This document shows positions 23,313 through 24,726 of a stretch of DNA of 24,726 nucleotides, one piece after another; the first letter of the stretch is position 1; each line of letters opens with the position of its first letter. Location: the NCBI GenBank assembly GCA_026692885.1, contig JAPLNJ010001207.1:1-24726 (forward strand). Reading direction: 5' to 3'. The translations under genes and the position numbers were made by a program. The DNA comes from Planctomycetota bacterium. GTDB taxonomy: Bacteria > Planctomycetota > Planctomycetia > Pirellulales > Pirellulaceae. The notes beneath the pieces were generated by a model that saw nothing but the letters and a program-made list of their open reading frames with translations, made no database searches and was not told the origin of the DNA.

Positions 23313-23336
23313 GCGGCTGTCAGAGAAACAAATTCG

Positions 23337-23384
23337 TAGAGCGGAATTCATTCCGCCCGAGCGGACTGAAGTCCGCTCTACGAC
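23337..23384. repeat. REP-like double palindrome, copy 2
   Basis: GTAGAGCGGAATTCATTCCG, then CCCGAGCGGACTGAAGTCCG, then CTCTAC: two hairpins enclosed by GTAGAGCGG/CCGCTCTAC. It matches 12771-12816 in the same orientation. It lies 25 bases after the ftsH stop and about 20 bases from the RAYT remnant, the class of enzyme thought to spread REP elements. Coordinates may be off by one or two bases. Confidence 0.88.
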
Positions 23385-23404
23385 GAAACTGCGGAGTTGT
23401 TTCT

Positions 23405-23573
23405 TTACTGATAGCAAAAACACTGGACGTCGTAGCGTTCCAACGCCTTCCGCAAAAATGCGCTCGAACGCTTCGTAAGCGGCTTCCTTGTGGAAGATTT
23501 GGGCTCGCGAGTTCCCTCGATTCAGGGCCTGGTACAGCCCGCTTGCTTCATCGGCTCGTGGTGGTCGTGGCAG
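23405..23573 (-). pseudogene. remnant of a REP-associated tyrosine transposase (RAYT, Y1_Tnp family)
   Basis: On the minus strand a frame without ATG (CTG at 23573 stands where the start should be) reads PRPPRADEASGLYQALNRGN, then SRAQIFHKEAAYEAFERIFA. This is the characteristic N-terminus of RAYT proteins (G-L-Y-H-x-L-N-R-G-N ... I-F-x-x-x-x-D-Y-x-x-F-E). Near 23450 a frameshift is needed to continue as KALERYDVQCFCYQ, which again fits the family, and a stop follows at 23405. The expected next motif (M-P-N-H-W-H, catalytic histidines) and the tyrosine are missing. It is therefore a dead fragment. Confidence 0.75.
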
Positions 23574-23607
23574 GGGGAGAGCTTAACAAGTCCCAAAACA
23601 CGAATCC

Positions 23608-24118
23608 ATGAGTCCTGACCCTTTTGATTTGCCCTCGCCCGGTGGAAACGCCGCGAGGCCCAGTTGAAGGCCGTCCGGCCGCGACTGGAAACGATCTCCC
23701 CGACGCTGGCGCGGGCAGTGTCGGCGATCGTCAGCACGCCGGCAGCAGACCAGCTGCAAGCGATGGCTCGCCCAGCCCCGCGGGGAAGTTCGAACACGCC
23801 CCCTGCCGAGCCTGCGGATGCCCCTGCCTGTGGCAAGACGTGTACCACGGCCCACACGGACCGTGGCGCTGCCTGAACTGCACGTCGCCGCCTGCCGAGT
23901 CGATGGTGGCACGCCACGTCGATTGCCGGCGACTCGATCCTGGCCGGAGCCAGGAACAGCGTGAATTCACCGGTACTTGGGAAACCTACGAACTGGCCGG
24001 GGATCCCGGCTGGCTGGTGACCCGCCGCCGAGGCGGTCCCAAGCAAGCCTGTCCGCGAGACGTGCCCCTTGAAGAGTGGGCCAAGACGCTACGCACCAAA
24101 CTGATCACCGAAAACTGA
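23608..24118 (+). pseudogene. frameshifted zinc-ribbon protein gene of accessory type
   Basis: Coding-like sequence moves through three frames. ATG 23608 begins MSPDPFDLPSPGGNAARP and hits a stop at 23665. The frame from about 23640 continues RREAQLKAVRPRLETISPTL, ARAVSAIVSTPAADQL. From about 23795 the frame to 24118 gives EHAPCRACGCPCLWQDVYHG, PHGPWRCLNC and WETYELAGDPGWLVTRRRGG. Read in order these make one plausible protein: a short leader, a helical domain and a zinc ribbon with C-x-x-C pairs, like small planctomycete proteins near phage or plasmid primase genes. The second shift falls at a CCCCC run, so either true decay or a sequence error explains it. It is directly followed by the CsrA-like gene. 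Confidence 0.55.
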
Positions 24119-24141
24119 GAACCCGAAAAGGAATCGCCAGC

Positions 24142-24342
24142 ATGAAACGCAACCTGGTCGTGACGCGAAAGAAAGACGAGTCGATCGTAATCGGTCCGAC
24201 AACGGAACCGGTCGTGGTGACCGTATGTCGGTCTGGGAAATCCACCGTGAAGCTGCTCGTTCAAGCTGAGGAGACAACACGCGTGACACGACGCGGAGCC
24301 CTCAAGGATCGCTTGACCGGCGGCGTGCCTGCCACCAAGTGA
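24142..24342 (+). CDS. csrA: CsrA-like carbon storage regulator, divergent
   Basis: The 66-residue protein starts at ATG 24142 after AAAAGGAA. The N-terminus NLVVTRKKDESIVIGPTTEP matches the CsrA signature L-x-L-T-R-K-x-x-E-x-I-x-I-G. The following VVVTVCRSGKSTVKLLVQAE replaces the usual V-x-I-x-G-x-K-V-R-L-G-I-x-A-P, and TTRVTRRGAL occupies the place of the RNA-binding V-x-R-x-E. The fold is therefore probably kept, but several contact residues differ. CsrA proteins bind GGA in mRNA leaders and block translation. A second, divergent copy in an accessory region may be a paralog with its own targets or an inactive regulator. It lies 24 bases after the frameshifted gene. Confidence 0.75.
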   Translation: MKRNLVVTRKKDESIVIGPTTEPVVVTVCRSGKSTVKLLVQAEETTRVTRRGALKDRLTGGVPATK

Positions 24343-24490
24343 TTCCGACCCGATGCCGCCACTCGGGTGGACGCGGTTGTTCACCGCGATCGTTGTCCTG
24401 CATGGCGAGTAAAAGCGTCGCACGATCCGACATCAGAACAGCGGACCAAGCCGACGCTCGGAAACGTGCCGAACTTCACGGCCTCCAATG

Positions 24491-24726
24491 TCATGTACCG
24501 AACAGCTTGCCCTCAACCTGGTCAAATAGGAGGAACTGCCCAGTGGCGTCAAGCCGCTCGCTAACGAGCAGGTAATCGTTGAACAACTCCATTTCGGGAT
24601 CATCGCCGCTCATTTCATACCTCGCGGCACACTGGCCGCATGGTATGCCACAATCGACAGCGATTTCCTTCGATTCCTCAATGACGTGTGGCTCGTCGTT
24701 GTAATCGACCCGCAAGTAGGATCCGA
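24491..24726 (-). CDS. 3' part of an unrecognised acidic protein (5' end beyond window)
   Basis: The frame is open to the right edge and ends at 24491. The visible 78 or so residues include LRVDYNDEPHVIEESKEIAV, DCGIPCGQCAARYEMSGDDP, then MELFNDYLLVSERLDATGQF. The protein is strongly acidic with one C-x-x-C pair. A TTG near 24715 could start a short protein, but the in-frame codons before it (G-S-Y) continue to the edge. No family was recognised. Confidence 0.55.
   Translation of the reverse strand, partial: GSYLRVDYNDEPHVIEESKEIAVDCGIPCGQCAARYEMSGDDPEMELFNDYLLVSERLDATGQFLLFDQVEGKLFGT

Noticed and set aside
23522..24046. Minus-strand 174-codon frame over the frameshifted gene
   Set aside because: It is antisense to the better motif-bearing plus-strand sequence (C-x-x-C ribbon) and has no motif of its own.

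Overview
The window looks like a chromosomal segment of a planctomycete (phylum Planctomycetota), probably from the Pirellulales/Gemmatales side. This is inferred from several things together: a class II ribonucleotide reductase with a C-terminal zinc ribbon, a PmoA-like (DUF6807) secreted protein, a VIT-vWA protein, a divergent CsrA, small paired genes of unknown function, and intergenic spaces full of palindromic repeats. No rRNA, tRNA or CRISPR array was recognised.

Layout. (1) 1-4090 is accessory DNA. It holds the N-terminal part of an MmeI-like restriction-modification enzyme running off the left edge, an IS1-like transposase gene directly upstream of it, and four small genes (two follow the same 27-bp motif, one is a zinc ribbon). 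The block ends at a 98-bp element with a perfect 33-bp inverted repeat. (2) 4264-7083 is a lutABC operon (lactate oxidation) on the minus strand. A tandem array of four 27-bp palindromic units lies just upstream, and two near-identical 28-bp sequences in opposite orientation lie on either side of the operon. (3) 7700-12770 is a patchwork of accessory modules: an LRR-type leader remnant, a small helical protein coupled to an HNH endonuclease, a decayed prophage piece (terminase GpA lacking its ATPase domain, plus an NrdR-like zinc ribbon), a restriction-enzyme tail fragment that faces the terminase across a 100-bp inverted repeat, and a compact three-gene cassette (79-aa helical protein, DUF4160, DUF2442). 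(4) 12825-23312 carries housekeeping-type genes: a secreted VIT-vWA protein, nrdJ behind a promoter with two NrdR boxes 31 bp apart, a PmoA-like protein and ftsH. The 1.3-kb gap after nrdJ is packed with hairpin repeats and one small zinc-ribbon gene. (5) 23313-24726 is accessory again: a REP-like palindrome beside the wreck of a REP-associated tyrosine transposase (RAYT), a frameshifted zinc-ribbon gene, a CsrA-like regulator and the 3' part of an unknown gene.

How the parts relate. LutABC should form one membrane-associated lactate oxidase. nrdJ makes deoxynucleotides under probable NrdR control. FtsH is the membrane quality-control protease. The accessory blocks show repeated insertion and decay (IS1-like, phage, RM and RAYT fragments). 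The best candidates for undescribed biology are the small-protein/HNH pair, the three-gene DUF4160/DUF2442 cassette whose first protein resembles the HNH partner in pattern, the mirror-image coding repeat at 11272-11520, and the RAYT/REP pair. All functional statements come from reading the sequence; no database search was possible.
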